From positions 594,849 to 658,848 of the forward strand of contig WYCU01000001.1 in assembly GCA_016617495.1 (NCBI GenBank): DNA of 64,000 nt, in the 5' to 3' direction. Positions 44,082 through 53,533 of the stretch are shown piece after piece (position 1 is the first letter of the stretch; each line of letters begins with the position of its first letter). The position numbers and the translations under genes were made by a program. Origin of the DNA: Azonexaceae bacterium s22. Lineage in GTDB: Bacteria > Pseudomonadota > Gammaproteobacteria > Burkholderiales > Rhodocyclaceae. A model generated the notes under the pieces. That model saw only the letters and a list, made by a program, of their open reading frames with translations. It was not told the DNA's origin and searched no databases.

Positions 44082-46582
44082 ATTTCAGTTTGTAACGCAG
44101 TGCTAGCAGAGTCATTTGGGACAAAGTGTCCTTTTGCCGATCCGTGCGATATTAATTTCCAAGGGCTTAGGCAAACGGAGAATGCGTTTGATACCTTTGA
44201 TTTCCAGTCCTTGAGCGTGATAGAGGTATCCCATGTTTCATAACGAGCAAAGATATCTTCCGCAAACTGGTCTCGGTCTATCGGCTTGCTTGTGATTCTG
44301 ATTCTGGCCAAAGTGAATGCCATCGCGAGGCGATACAAAACAGTTTTCCCTCCCGCAAGATAGGCCGGTTTGAGTTCGCGTTTTCCATGCTTGTGTGCGT
44401 ACAGTCGGTGAGCGACTGCAGCCAATGCTATAGGAAGTGAGGGACCGAGCTTTTCGGGGTCGCGAGGATCTTCAAGCAGTGAAATTATCGTTTTGTCGTG
44501 TGCAAATATGGTTTCCAGGGCCGAGATTTCAGGTGGGTCTTCGATGTCAAAATCATCGTGCAAGTGCAGTGTGCAAACGTCCTCACGGCCTGACTGATGG
44601 GGGGTGACCATTTTGCACTTCTCACACCGCTGAAGTCTTAAACCATGATCGACGAGTTCATCTGCCATGCCTGCTATCGGTTGTGTTACCCGGATCTCTC
44701 TACGCGAGTTCAGGTGCCAGGAGTAGATGGGCCAGGGGTATTCGGTAGCTAAGAAATCAATCCAGGTTTCGGCTGGGTCGACCTCTCCCTGAAGCTCGAT
44801 ACACCAGCCTTTCCATTCGCCAGACCATCCGAGCTTTGTGCTACGTACTTCTGTGAAGTATGAGACGTAATCTCGGGCGAGTGTGCTGCTTAGAGCTTGC
44901 TCTCGTGCAATGCTGACTTGCTTACTGATTTTTGCATCGTTCAGCAATACACCGGCAAAACGTCCCATGTTGTTTTGCTTCCAGGCCAGCTCTTCCGCAT
45001 CGTAGATTGCAATAAAGAGCGTAGTGGCCCGCGAATATGCGCAAAACAATTGTGCTTCATCCATGTCCTCGCTACCGAGGAGGATAACTACGGGAGACTC
45101 CATGCCTCGAAATCGAGCTACAGTTTCATGTCGAATCCCTAGCTGGGCTAGCAGTTCATCGACTGTAGAGCTCAGGTATTCAAGAGGTAGCCTAGTCAGA
45201 AGGGTGATCTCGTGTTTTGCAACCTGTTGATCGAATAAAACCTTAACCAACGTTTGTATCGATCCATACCAGTCATCGGTAAGTACTTCTTGTAGCGCAT
45301 CTGGATCATGAGCTCGCGTGGTGGTTAGTTGGTAAGGATGATCAGATCTAACTTGGGTAAGCCGCTGCGTCACTGCGGGAGGTGTGCGCAAGATAGCTGT
45401 TAAATGGTAGGGCGATGCGTCGATAACTCGCACCAGGTCATCCAAGCTACATCCTTCTTCGAAAGCGAATTTCTGTGATTCGTCACAGAAGCAATGAATG
45501 GTTGAGCTGCCCGCCCAGATTGCTAAGGCTTGAATCCACTCTGAGCGCAGGGCTTGTGCTTCATCAAGGATCAAGTGCTCGTATTCAGGCAGGAGCTTTG
45601 CTGCTAGGGCTTCCTGTAGGTCGAGAATGCATTCATTCTTCCGCCACTCATCTGAATTTTCTTCCGGCTTTCCAAGGGCAAGCCTAGCTTTTCGGCAAAG
45701 GGAGTGCCAAGTTACTGCTTCAGCATTTGGGTTGTTTCCAAGCTGTCGAGCCAGGTGCTCGCGAAGGAGAGAGTTAAATACGACAACTAGCGTTTTGCCA
45801 CTCTTCGAAAATCTTCGGGCTAACTCAACTGCAATCAGCGTTTTTCCAGATCCAGGCCACCCCGTAACAAGCATCCGGTTGCTTTTCAACGCATTATTGA
45901 GAACCTGGCTCTGCTGTTCTGTGAGTCGCAGCCAAATACTGTTGTCGTATAAGACTCGGACACCCCACGACGGAGTGCCGTCGAAATGCGGACAAATCGT
46001 ATTGACTAGGTGATCCTTTTTGGCCGATCCAAGTGGGTGTGTAACACCCGAATCCAGCCAATAGCGCATGATTTCAAGCGTTCGTTTTGCGATATCTTGC
46101 ATTTCAGTGAAGTCAATCACGATACGTGCTGGAGGATCGACAGTCATGTCGAACATGGCAGGAATGGGGTGTTCCCAAGTGAACTGGCTGTCTGGGAATG
46201 CGAATGCATAGCCAAATCTGATTCGAAGCGCTGGATCTACCCCTAGCCACTTTGCAACGCCGTGGGTGTTTCTGCGGAGCTGACCAATAGGGTCACGCGT
46301 GTCATAGCCGGATAAACAAACGAATTCCGTTCCTCTTACTGCGTACCTACCGGCTTTCACTTCTATTGCCAGAACTCCTAGGTCTGCGTGAACGACTAAG
46401 AAATCGATTTCTCCAGTGGGCGGGTACTTTGAATCTACCTTCTTAACCGCAGAACAGAGCCAAGGGAGGCTGTGAATGACGACAAAATCATCGGCTAGGC
46501 CTAGCTTAAGCTGCCAGTAGATATTCGGCTCTGCTGGGCTACGGGTTTCCTGCGGCGTCAGAGCTGGGATCATGATGGCCAT
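44078..46582 (-). CDS. NERD-domain nuclease plus UvrD-like helicase
   Basis: An 834-residue fusion. The N-terminal nuclease-related domain shows GEIDFLVVHADLGVLAIEVKAG, a PD-(D/E)xK-like D...E-x-K pattern. From about residue 215 an SF1 helicase follows: Q-like LTEQQSQVL, Walker A GWPGSGKTLIA, Walker B LILDEAQAL, and later motifs around ITLLTRLPLEY and CAYSRATT. A C-terminal CEKCKM..CTLH pair may bind zinc. NERD-helicases of this size recur near restriction and abortive-infection genes. It is divergent from the possible HEPN gene at 46782. DNA processing is likely; a defence role is inference. Confidence 0.87.
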   Translation of the reverse strand: MAIMIPALTPQETRSPAEPNIYWQLKLGLADDFVVIHSLPWLCSAVKKVDSKYPPTGEIDFLVVHADLGVLAIEVKAGRYAVRGTEFVCLSGYDTRDPIGQLRRNTHGVAKWLGVDPALRIRFGYAFAFPDSQFTWEHPIPAMFDMTVDPPARIVIDFTEMQDIAKRTLEIMRYWLDSGVTHPLGSAKKDHLVNTICPHFDGTPSWGVRVLYDNSIWLRLTEQQSQVLNNALKSNRMLVTGWPGSGKTLIAVELARRFSKSGKTLVVVFNSLLREHLARQLGNNPNAEAVTWHSLCRKARLALGKPEENSDEWRKNECILDLQEALAAKLLPEYEHLILDEAQALRSEWIQALAIWAGSSTIHCFCDESQKFAFEEGCSLDDLVRVIDASPYHLTAILRTPPAVTQRLTQVRSDHPYQLTTTRAHDPDALQEVLTDDWYGSIQTLVKVLFDQQVAKHEITLLTRLPLEYLSSTVDELLAQLGIRHETVARFRGMESPVVILLGSEDMDEAQLFCAYSRATTLFIAIYDAEELAWKQNNMGRFAGVLLNDAKISKQVSIAREQALSSTLARDYVSYFTEVRSTKLGWSGEWKGWCIELQGEVDPAETWIDFLATEYPWPIYSWHLNSRREIRVTQPIAGMADELVDHGLRLQRCEKCKMVTPHQSGREDVCTLHLHDDFDIEDPPEISALETIFAHDKTIISLLEDPRDPEKLGPSLPIALAAVAHRLYAHKHGKRELKPAYLAGGKTVLYRLAMAFTLARIRITSKPIDRDQFAEDIFARYETWDTSITLKDWKSKVSNAFSVCLSPWKLISHGSAKGHFVPNDSASTALQTEI

Positions 46583-46781
46583 TGTGTTTGCTCGTATTGC
46601 GTTTTTGGGGTAGGAGGCAGAGTATGAATCATGAGGGCAGCTGATACGACGTGTGGGTATAGGTCAAACGTCACGTTTGGCCTGTTTTTTGTGGTAGTGC
46701 TCGGTATAAAGTCCTTAGAATCGCTGTATTTTTGAAAAGCGTGACGGATGACCTACGGTTTTTCCAAAGGGATGTTTGACC

Positions 46782-47507
46782 ATGGACTATCGTGATATCG
46801 CTTCATGTGACGCACTGAGATTGCCTGAGAAAGCTTTGGTCGCAGATGAGCGAACGGGATTATTCGTACGCTTCGATAAAGAAGGCGTACGCCAGGTATC
46901 GCTTGCGGATCGCCATGCAGAAATTTCCCGATATGAGTTAGTTAAAGAGGTTCCGCTGGACGTGCGAGTGCATTTTGAGAATGCGAGGAACCTCTACCTC
47001 TATGCTTGGTTTGTCTACCGGTTCCATGCAGTTGCCGAAGAGCATGCATTGGGATCGCTCGAATATGCTCTTCGCTTGCGTTTGATCGATGGGGAATTCG
47101 TTAGCGCAGCCAAGGGGGAGAAGATGGGCTTGGCAGACCTCTTGAAGCGAGCAAAAAAGCACGATCTCATTCGAAACGAAGAAATCATAAGCCGAGTCAG
47201 GTGGGCTACTGAACTGGCGAGGGATCGTCATAGCCTCCTACAGATCGATGCGATGAGTCGTGCTGGATTGACCGAAATGGTAATAGATGATTCGAACGTT
47301 GCTCCGACTGACGGTGAGTTGGCATACGACTGGATATCTGTGTTTGTTGAGTCCTTGCCACAAATGCGTAACGACTATGCCCACGGAAGTCAGACGCTAC
47401 TGCCGACAGTGCTTCGGACGTTCGATATTGTTTGCGATCTAATAAACCAGCTCTTTGCTAAGCAGCTTCACAAGGGAGCGGTGAGCGATATGGGGTGCGA
47501 GCTTTGA
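46782..47507 (+). CDS. Hypothetical protein with HEPN-like Rx4H motif
   Basis: A 241-residue mainly helical protein. The C-terminal part has LPQMRNDYAHGSQ, which fits the R-N-x3-H motif of HEPN ribonuclease/nucleic-acid-binding proteins. Preceding helices (FENARNLYLYAWFVYRFHAVAEEHALGSLEYALRLRL) fit the fold's helical bundle. HEPN proteins often cut RNA in toxin and phage-defence systems, but the same motif also occurs in non-catalytic DUF4145-like proteins. Start ATG 46782 with AAAGGG upstream. It diverges from the NERD-helicase gene across about 200 bp. Confidence 0.65.
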   Translation: MDYRDIASCDALRLPEKALVADERTGLFVRFDKEGVRQVSLADRHAEISRYELVKEVPLDVRVHFENARNLYLYAWFVYRFHAVAEEHALGSLEYALRLRLIDGEFVSAAKGEKMGLADLLKRAKKHDLIRNEEIISRVRWATELARDRHSLLQIDAMSRAGLTEMVIDDSNVAPTDGELAYDWISVFVESLPQMRNDYAHGSQTLLPTVLRTFDIVCDLINQLFAKQLHKGAVSDMGCEL

Positions 47508-47682
47508 GCAACACGCCCAATTGAATCAATCATCAATGTCGAATTGATACCCGTAGCTGTTCCTCTTGTCCGCAAACCGAGCGGCCAATCAAATGTTCCC
47601 GTGAACCTGTAATTTGTCATTTTCTAATGTCGGGTAGCGTAATCACCTAGGCGCACAATCTACAACGGACAAGCGTCATACT

Positions 47683-49461
47683 GTGAATATGACATGCCTC
47701 GCGATTACGAAAATGGACAAAGAGAAATTTAGAGAAGCTCTCCTAGACGGCGCCACGGCAGGGAGCTTTTTAACAGCAGTTTCTGACGCATTATCTAGTG
47801 CTCGAGAAGAGCGGGATGATCTCGCGAGAGAACTCGCTTCTCTGCATAACGAAGGGTTGGTAGACGTTGTTGCTGAATTTGGTGTCCTAAAGAAGAGCCT
47901 CTCGGAAGGTTCTGATTTTTTTCTTGCGCGACATATTTTCGAGCAGGCACTTCCTCATCTCAATGCTCCAGTTGATGCCGTTATGCGTTGTGTAGTCCAG
48001 CTTTGCCGTGAGGCAGGGCAAGACTTGATGGCGGGCAGTATCTTGAGCGGTTACATCGATTTTTGTGTCAAGGATGCTGACCGGCCACGCGAAGCACTCA
48101 AACTAATTGAAGCTGATTTCAAAACGCTTGGTGAAATGCTGGCTGCGACCGTTGCCGCCGGCTCACAGTTTGAGGCTGCCTATTACTTGAATGAACTTCT
48201 CCGCCTTGTGAGTCATTCCGACATTGAAATTCGCCGGCATGCTGTTTTTGCCTTGGCTAGGATTCAATGGCAGAAAGGTTCGAATGTGCCAGACAGCGCG
48301 GTCGTCGCTATGGGGAGAGTTGTCGAAGAGGAAACAGACGACTTCCTCCTTGCTACTGCCATAAAGACCGCCTTCGCTCTTTTGGGACAGGACAAAGCAC
48401 ATGAGGAACGGCTCATCGGGCAGATCCGTGATGCGCTCAAAAAAGGCGGAAAGAACAGTCTGTATGCTGCATCTGAGTTAATCATGTTCAACACCCAGGA
48501 GTTGCCCGCTACGCTTCTTCAATTGCTGATCGAGCATCTCAAGCGGGTTGACTCCGAGAGTATCGGCACGCTCGACAATATTGATTACGGGATTGCACGT
48601 CTACTCGATCTTGAAAATTCAAAACTAGGGTTGGATTTTCTTGAGCACTTACTTCTAACGCATGATGAATCGGTCAGTGTGAATGTATTTGACAGTTCGG
48701 TCGCGAAAATCTGCCAGAACGCCAAGTTGCTCAACAAAGTTGCTACCCGCTGGCTCATGCGTGGCGATAGGGCGCTATGCGAAGCCGTTTACGAGGTCAC
48801 AAGTACTCACTTCCGAAACAGTCCTCGCATTGAGATCGATGCATCCGAGCTGCGCGCTTGCGATTACGTCCACATTGTTTTCGTTGCGCGTAAGGCGATC
48901 GGCTATTTCTTCATGCAACCAGTAACTGCAGCGAGCATGGTGATCTCCCTTATGCACCATGTGTCAGATGATGAAACCTTGGATGCTCTTGGCAAGTTGT
49001 TGTTTGATCCATTGCTTATGAACTACCCGGGAAGCACTCGTGATTACGTTAAAGAGCAGGCAAATCAAGAAAGCGGCAAGGTCAAGCAAACCATTGATAT
49101 TGCTTTGGCTTCAATCGAGCATTATCTAGAAGTTCTGCGCGCTGTTCCGGTGTTACCTGCGCTACATGTTTCGCAGTCTCAACGTGAGTCCTATCGCCGA
49201 CATACATCTGAAGCTATGGCAAAGTCGATGAAGGCAGCAGAGAGAAAATCCTTCTTTTCCAGTTTGTTTGCAACCAGCACGCTGCTCTACGGAAACAAGT
49301 CCATTAACTACATCTATACGGGAACTGGTGAACCTCATCGCATGGAGACGCCCCTGTCCAGTCACAGCATTTCAATGGAGTTTCCGCGCATGGATGACGT
49401 TGACCCGTATGGACTCAACTACATGGTGAGAGTCTTTCAACTGGAGCAATTCCAAGTATGA
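47683..49461 (+). CDS. Large helical-repeat hypothetical protein
   Basis: A 592-residue, predominantly alpha-helical protein with HEAT-like stretches (SDIEIRRHAVFALARIQWQ and LATAIKTAFALLGQ). There is no catalytic motif, signal peptide or transmembrane helix. A GTG at 47683 is the longest start; ATG 47689 or 47713 are possible. The 3' end overlaps the next gene by 4 bp (ATGA), so the two proteins are made together and probably interact. It may be a sensor or scaffold for the nuclease-like partner. Not recognised as a known family. Confidence 0.75.
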   Translation: MNMTCLAITKMDKEKFREALLDGATAGSFLTAVSDALSSAREERDDLARELASLHNEGLVDVVAEFGVLKKSLSEGSDFFLARHIFEQALPHLNAPVDAVMRCVVQLCREAGQDLMAGSILSGYIDFCVKDADRPREALKLIEADFKTLGEMLAATVAAGSQFEAAYYLNELLRLVSHSDIEIRRHAVFALARIQWQKGSNVPDSAVVAMGRVVEEETDDFLLATAIKTAFALLGQDKAHEERLIGQIRDALKKGGKNSLYAASELIMFNTQELPATLLQLLIEHLKRVDSESIGTLDNIDYGIARLLDLENSKLGLDFLEHLLLTHDESVSVNVFDSSVAKICQNAKLLNKVATRWLMRGDRALCEAVYEVTSTHFRNSPRIEIDASELRACDYVHIVFVARKAIGYFFMQPVTAASMVISLMHHVSDDETLDALGKLLFDPLLMNYPGSTRDYVKEQANQESGKVKQTIDIALASIEHYLEVLRAVPVLPALHVSQSQRESYRRHTSEAMAKSMKAAERKSFFSSLFATSTLLYGNKSINYIYTGTGEPHRMETPLSSHSISMEFPRMDDVDPYGLNYMVRVFQLEQFQV

Positions 49462-51158
49462 AGCTCATCATCAAAGAATATCTTGCTTCACTGAAAGAAC
49501 GTGACGAGTTGGACGCGATCCTTCCGGACCTGTTAAGCCAACTTGGTTTGAATGTCTATTCGCGCCCCGCAAGAGGAACGAGGCAAGACGGTGTAGATGT
49601 GGGCGCAGTAGGTAGCCTAGATGGAGGCCCAGAAAAGGTTTACTTGTTTTCGATCAAAGCAGGTGATCTCACCCGGCGTGAATGGGACGGGGATGCCGCC
49701 CAGTCGCTTCGCCCATCGCTCAATGAGATTTTAGATTCCTATATCCCTAACCGGTTACCTGCCGAACACCGAGATAAGGATATTTCCATTTGCATCACGA
49801 TCGGTGGCAACGTGCTTGAACAAGCACGCCCACTCCTTACTGGATATATCGCGCAGAACTCGAAGGCAAACATTAGCTTTGAGGAATGGAATGGCGACAA
49901 GCTTGCTGCTTATATTCAGTCGGAATTTCTTCGTGAAGATTTGCTGCCGGAACAGGCACGTTCGCTCTTACGCAAATCGCTCGCAATGCTCGATGAACCT
50001 GAAATTTCCTATCGCCATTTTGCCGCACTCATTCGGACTCTTTCGGCAGTCGAAGCACTCAATGATGTGCAGCGAGTAACGGCTATCCGGCAGATGAGTA
50101 TTTGCTTGTGGATATTGTTTGCTTGGGCACGAGAGGCAGAAAACACTGAGTCTGCATATCTCGCCGGCGAGTTTACGCTACTGCATGCTTGGAATCTCGT
50201 CCGGCTTTATGTCGGAAAGAACAACAAGACTGCTCGCGCTATTGAAACGGCTTTTTTGTCAATTTTCTCGGCCTACAGCCAAGTTTGTAGTGAGTTTCTT
50301 GGCAAGAATGTCCTGCCCTATGTGGACAAGTTGCATGCAGTATCCGATGCGGTACGAAGCTCTTGCAGTCTCGATGTCAATATAAAGCTATTCGATCTTT
50401 TGGGGCGACTCGGCAGCGATGGTCTATGGGCCTATTGGGGCGCACAGCGCTGCCCCGAAGAAGAAAGAGATTTGAGAGAAGCACGGCTACGCGAGACGCA
50501 GACGTATGTCGAAGCCGTGAAAGAACTCATTTCGAATAATCCAGCATTGTTGCTACCTGCAAAAGACGATCAAGGGATTGATATCCTCATTGCCACGTTA
50601 CTTCTTGCAGTTGACCGCGACAACGGCCCGTTTATTGCCAGTTGGCTAGGGGAAATGATGGAGCGAGCACGTTTTTCGTATAAAACGAACGGGAAATACC
50701 CTTGTGTGCTTGCAACCTATAGCGAATTGCTCGAACACCCGAAATCGGCCGATGAGGATTATCGTAGAAGTGCGACAAGCGCCAGTATTCTTTATCCATC
50801 AATTGCTTTGTGGACGGCGCTTATTGGTGACACTGAAACATATAACAAAGTGTCTGATATAAAACGGGAATTACTTCAGCACTGCACCTTTCAGTTTTGG
50901 TATCCCGACGATGGTTCCGAAGTACATTTCTATACGGATGGCGAACTTCACGGAGCGACGTTGGCAAATCTGGCGATTGACCGTCCAAAGGAAGAGTTTT
51001 TGGCGCAAGTCTTCGATGAGTGTGACCATTCTCCGTACTTCAAGGAGCTGTCAGCGGTAAAGTCAGGTTGGTGGCCTCTGATTGTGATTGCCTGTCGCCA
51101 CTATCGCCTTCCTTTACCTTTGCACTTCTTCCAAGAAATCTATAAGTCTCTCAAATAA
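49458..51158 (+). CDS. Probable nuclease-fold protein, partner of the 47683 gene
   Basis: A 566-residue protein. Residues about 25-80 resemble a PD-(D/E)xK core: LLSQLGLNVYSRPARGTRQDGVDVGAVG, then KVYLFSIKAGDLTRREW. The Asp is present, but the usual E/Q-x-K appears as S-I-K, so catalysis is uncertain. The rest is helical with no known motif, ending in LPLPLHFFQEIYKSLK. Its ATG overlaps the stop of the 47683 gene. The fold assignment is from a motif only. A two-gene sensor/nuclease arrangement is a reasonable guess. Confidence 0.68.
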   Translation: MKLIIKEYLASLKERDELDAILPDLLSQLGLNVYSRPARGTRQDGVDVGAVGSLDGGPEKVYLFSIKAGDLTRREWDGDAAQSLRPSLNEILDSYIPNRLPAEHRDKDISICITIGGNVLEQARPLLTGYIAQNSKANISFEEWNGDKLAAYIQSEFLREDLLPEQARSLLRKSLAMLDEPEISYRHFAALIRTLSAVEALNDVQRVTAIRQMSICLWILFAWAREAENTESAYLAGEFTLLHAWNLVRLYVGKNNKTARAIETAFLSIFSAYSQVCSEFLGKNVLPYVDKLHAVSDAVRSSCSLDVNIKLFDLLGRLGSDGLWAYWGAQRCPEEERDLREARLRETQTYVEAVKELISNNPALLLPAKDDQGIDILIATLLLAVDRDNGPFIASWLGEMMERARFSYKTNGKYPCVLATYSELLEHPKSADEDYRRSATSASILYPSIALWTALIGDTETYNKVSDIKRELLQHCTFQFWYPDDGSEVHFYTDGELHGATLANLAIDRPKEEFLAQVFDECDHSPYFKELSAVKSGWWPLIVIACRHYRLPLPLHFFQEIYKSLK

Positions 51159-51299
51159 ATTTCGCGCCCAGAAAAGCGTCCAATGATCCAAAGCAAGGGG
51201 ATGGCCAATTCTCCAAGGGTTCAAAGACTGTGCAAATATGTTTTGACTGGGGGACGCTAAAGTTGTCGCGAGATGGACAGCCGGAATCGAGGAGGTGGT

Positions 51300-52970
51300 A
51301 TGGCGGGGATTTGGACGGATGACAAGAAATGGGAGCAGGAGTGGCTAGCGCACGAGATAGTAGGCCAGGGTGGTCAGGGCGTTACAAAGCGAGTCGAAAA
51401 TAAGAAAACAGGCGAGATAGGCTGTCTAAAGGTTCTCAGCAAGCAGAATGACATGGAAAGGCGCTTGCGTTTCTCTAGAGAAGCCAGCGCTTATGACACC
51501 TGCAATCATTTCCTGATTCCAACGCTGCTTGCCAGTAACGCTCATTGCCATGCTAATACTGAGTGCAAGCTTTTTCTCGTCACGGAGTTCATTGCAGGGC
51601 CCACACTGAGTGAGCGAATCCTTAACGAAGGGACGCTAAAATGGGGCGATGCTCTAAAGCTAACTGCTGAACTGCTGCGGGTCGTCCAATACCTACATGA
51701 GAATGATTGGGTTCACCGTGACATTAAGCCCGACAATATTATCCTTAGAGATGGGCAAGTTGCCGCACCTGTGTTACTTGATTTTGGGCTTAGCTATAAA
51801 GAGGGCGTGGCTCAAACACTTGATACTGAGCACGGCCAAGAGATGGGGAATCGCTTTCTCCGCCTCCCGGAGCTTTCAATCGGAAGTGCCGCAAAACGGG
51901 ATGAACGTAGCGACCTAGCATTTGTTGGGGGCATTTTATTTTTTGTGTTGACAGGAGCGCTGCCTGCAACGCTCCAGGATTTCGAGGGGCAGATGCCGCA
52001 CCAACGAAAGGATGCACTGGCCCAGTTGTCTGCACTCTCCGGCACCACCGCCCCTCTTTTTCTGGATTTCCTAGATCGGTGTTTCAGTCCAGTTCTGAGC
52101 CGACGTCATCCGAACGCTATGTCCATGCTTTCAGCACTGGAGAACCTGCTCATGCACCGCGGGTACGAAGGATCTGGGCCAGAAGAGGACCTCGCGTTCA
52201 TCAAGAGCCATCTCCAAAGAGAGAGCGTCGCTGAACTCCAAATTTTGAGCACCAATTGCCGAGCGGTTTATAACGCGATGGATAATATAGTGAACGGAGT
52301 TGTAGCCGAATTGAATGGCCAATTCGTGCGTACTCAAGGTGGTATGCAGCAGAGAGGGGCCTCCGTTCACACTAACCTCGGTGTAGCTCAATCCGACAAC
52401 CATGAAATCCGATTCTCGCCGCGGTGGGAGATTGACGTACGAGGTTCTGATATCGTGGTGTACTCCTCCTCGGAATTTCTTTTCAGATTAGACGCACTCA
52501 AACCTGAAACGAGTGGAGAGTTCAGCTTAAGTGTGAGAACACATCTACTGAAGGGGGTTCGCGGTCTCATCGAAGCTCCTTCTCGACAGGTTATATACCG
52601 CGGATTTTTCAAAGCGACTCCGCTTGCATCGTTGCGTCAAGCCATGGCTGAAGCAACGCGCCTTAACAAGCGTGTGCTTGCCGTTCTCTACGATGACAAA
52701 CATCGCCAGCTAAGTAAGCTCGATTATTCGCTGGGTTATTTCATGGAATACGAAGCCACAAAAGCCGAGGTTCATGAGAACTTTGTGGTGGCCATCCTGC
52801 CAGTATCCGAAGCGAAGCATCTTGTTCCAACCGGAACCCTTGAGACGGCACGCTGGTTCTTGCTGGATAAACACGGTTCCATCTTGGCCCAACAGGATGT
52901 CTACGCAAATCCCGATGAGGGTCTGAAAACGGTCAAGGCCCTGGTTATGTATGGGCAGCAAAGCGCCTGA
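51300..52970 (+). CDS. Ser/Thr protein kinase with unusual C-terminal domain
   Basis: A 556-residue protein. The N-terminal kinase has the Gly loop GQGGQGVTKRVE, Lys in GCLKVLSK, catalytic loop WVHRDIKPDN and metal motif LLDFGLSY, so it should be active. A middle region of about 130 residues is unassigned. The last 110 residues (LNKRVLAVLYDDKHRQ.. to ARWFLLDKHGSILAQQ) recall a thioredoxin-like fold without the CxxC. I start at ATG 51300, behind GAGGAGGTGG. It follows the overlapping gene pair on the same strand after 141 bp, so it may belong to the same system; kinases of this kind occur in several abortive-infection systems. Confidence 0.85.
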   Translation: MAGIWTDDKKWEQEWLAHEIVGQGGQGVTKRVENKKTGEIGCLKVLSKQNDMERRLRFSREASAYDTCNHFLIPTLLASNAHCHANTECKLFLVTEFIAGPTLSERILNEGTLKWGDALKLTAELLRVVQYLHENDWVHRDIKPDNIILRDGQVAAPVLLDFGLSYKEGVAQTLDTEHGQEMGNRFLRLPELSIGSAAKRDERSDLAFVGGILFFVLTGALPATLQDFEGQMPHQRKDALAQLSALSGTTAPLFLDFLDRCFSPVLSRRHPNAMSMLSALENLLMHRGYEGSGPEEDLAFIKSHLQRESVAELQILSTNCRAVYNAMDNIVNGVVAELNGQFVRTQGGMQQRGASVHTNLGVAQSDNHEIRFSPRWEIDVRGSDIVVYSSSEFLFRLDALKPETSGEFSLSVRTHLLKGVRGLIEAPSRQVIYRGFFKATPLASLRQAMAEATRLNKRVLAVLYDDKHRQLSKLDYSLGYFMEYEATKAEVHENFVVAILPVSEAKHLVPTGTLETARWFLLDKHGSILAQQDVYANPDEGLKTVKALVMYGQQSA

Positions 52971-53137
52971 ACGTTTATATGGAGATATCCATTTGTGTGT
53001 CCCAAACTTTATTGAGTGAAGTCATGTGTGTGAGAAAAGTACCTCATGCCAGTGTCTCAGACACTGACCAGTTTTGCGCTGCTAGCAAGTCGCGCTAATC
53101 GGAAGCCAGTTGTCTCGGACTTAATTGGCTATGAACA

Positions 53138-53190
53138 ATTTTAGCGTTCCGGTTTCGCTGTCCAATTTGCCCTTTGTCGAGTGCCTAGGT
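53138..53190 (+). repeat. 53-bp direct repeat, copy A' inside the transposon
   Basis: Same sequence as 21255-21307 with two adjacent mismatches. Here CCTAGGT is followed by AATTCGAG instead of TGTCGG, so similarity ends exactly where the transposon begins in the other copy. Confidence 0.85.
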
Positions 53191-53210
53191 AATTCGAGAT
53201 GAGGCGCGGC

Positions 53211-53435
53211 TCATAGCGTCCTCCCGACGATACCAAGCGCGGCGAGCACGCGCGTTACGCAGTTCGACTTGATGACCCAGTTCTTATATTCCGGTTGCCA
53301 ATAGCCACAGCCACGGCATATAGGCTCGACAATCTGTTGTACTTCCGGATTGTACGGATGCCAAACTGCCATATCTCCGGATGGCAAGTTGCGAACAAAG
53401 ACCGGTACCCCATTCACCAAAAATTTCTGCTGCAT
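53211..53435 (-). CDS. Small hypothetical protein (74 aa) with Cys pair
   Basis: A 74-residue protein with IVEPICRGCGYWQPEYKNWVI, a CxxC motif that could bind zinc with a later Cys. The N-terminus has GVPVFVRNLPSGDMAVWHPYN. GGAGTCGG lies before the ATG. It resembles small orphan proteins found on mobile elements. No function assigned. Confidence 0.6.
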   Translation of the reverse strand: MQQKFLVNGVPVFVRNLPSGDMAVWHPYNPEVQQIVEPICRGCGYWQPEYKNWVIKSNCVTRVLAALGIVGRTL

Positions 53436-53533
53436 AATTCCGACTCCGATGGTTGAACACGAAGTCAGGTTAGAAAATTTGGTGCCGGCACTTCACTGTA
53501 CAAGGCTGGCAATACCCTAGCACAGGGAATTTA

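Noticed and set aside
50602-50616. GTTGACCGCGACAAC inside the island as a copy of the dispersed element
   Set aside because: It has mismatches in the core and no upstream block; it encodes an ordinary LAVDRDN stretch.
21255-53190. The 53-bp direct repeats as attL/attR of a tyrosine-recombinase island
   Set aside because: The repeats do not bound the transposon symmetrically, no tRNA is adjacent, and the small integrase is far from both; the TGTCGG ends explain the boundaries better.
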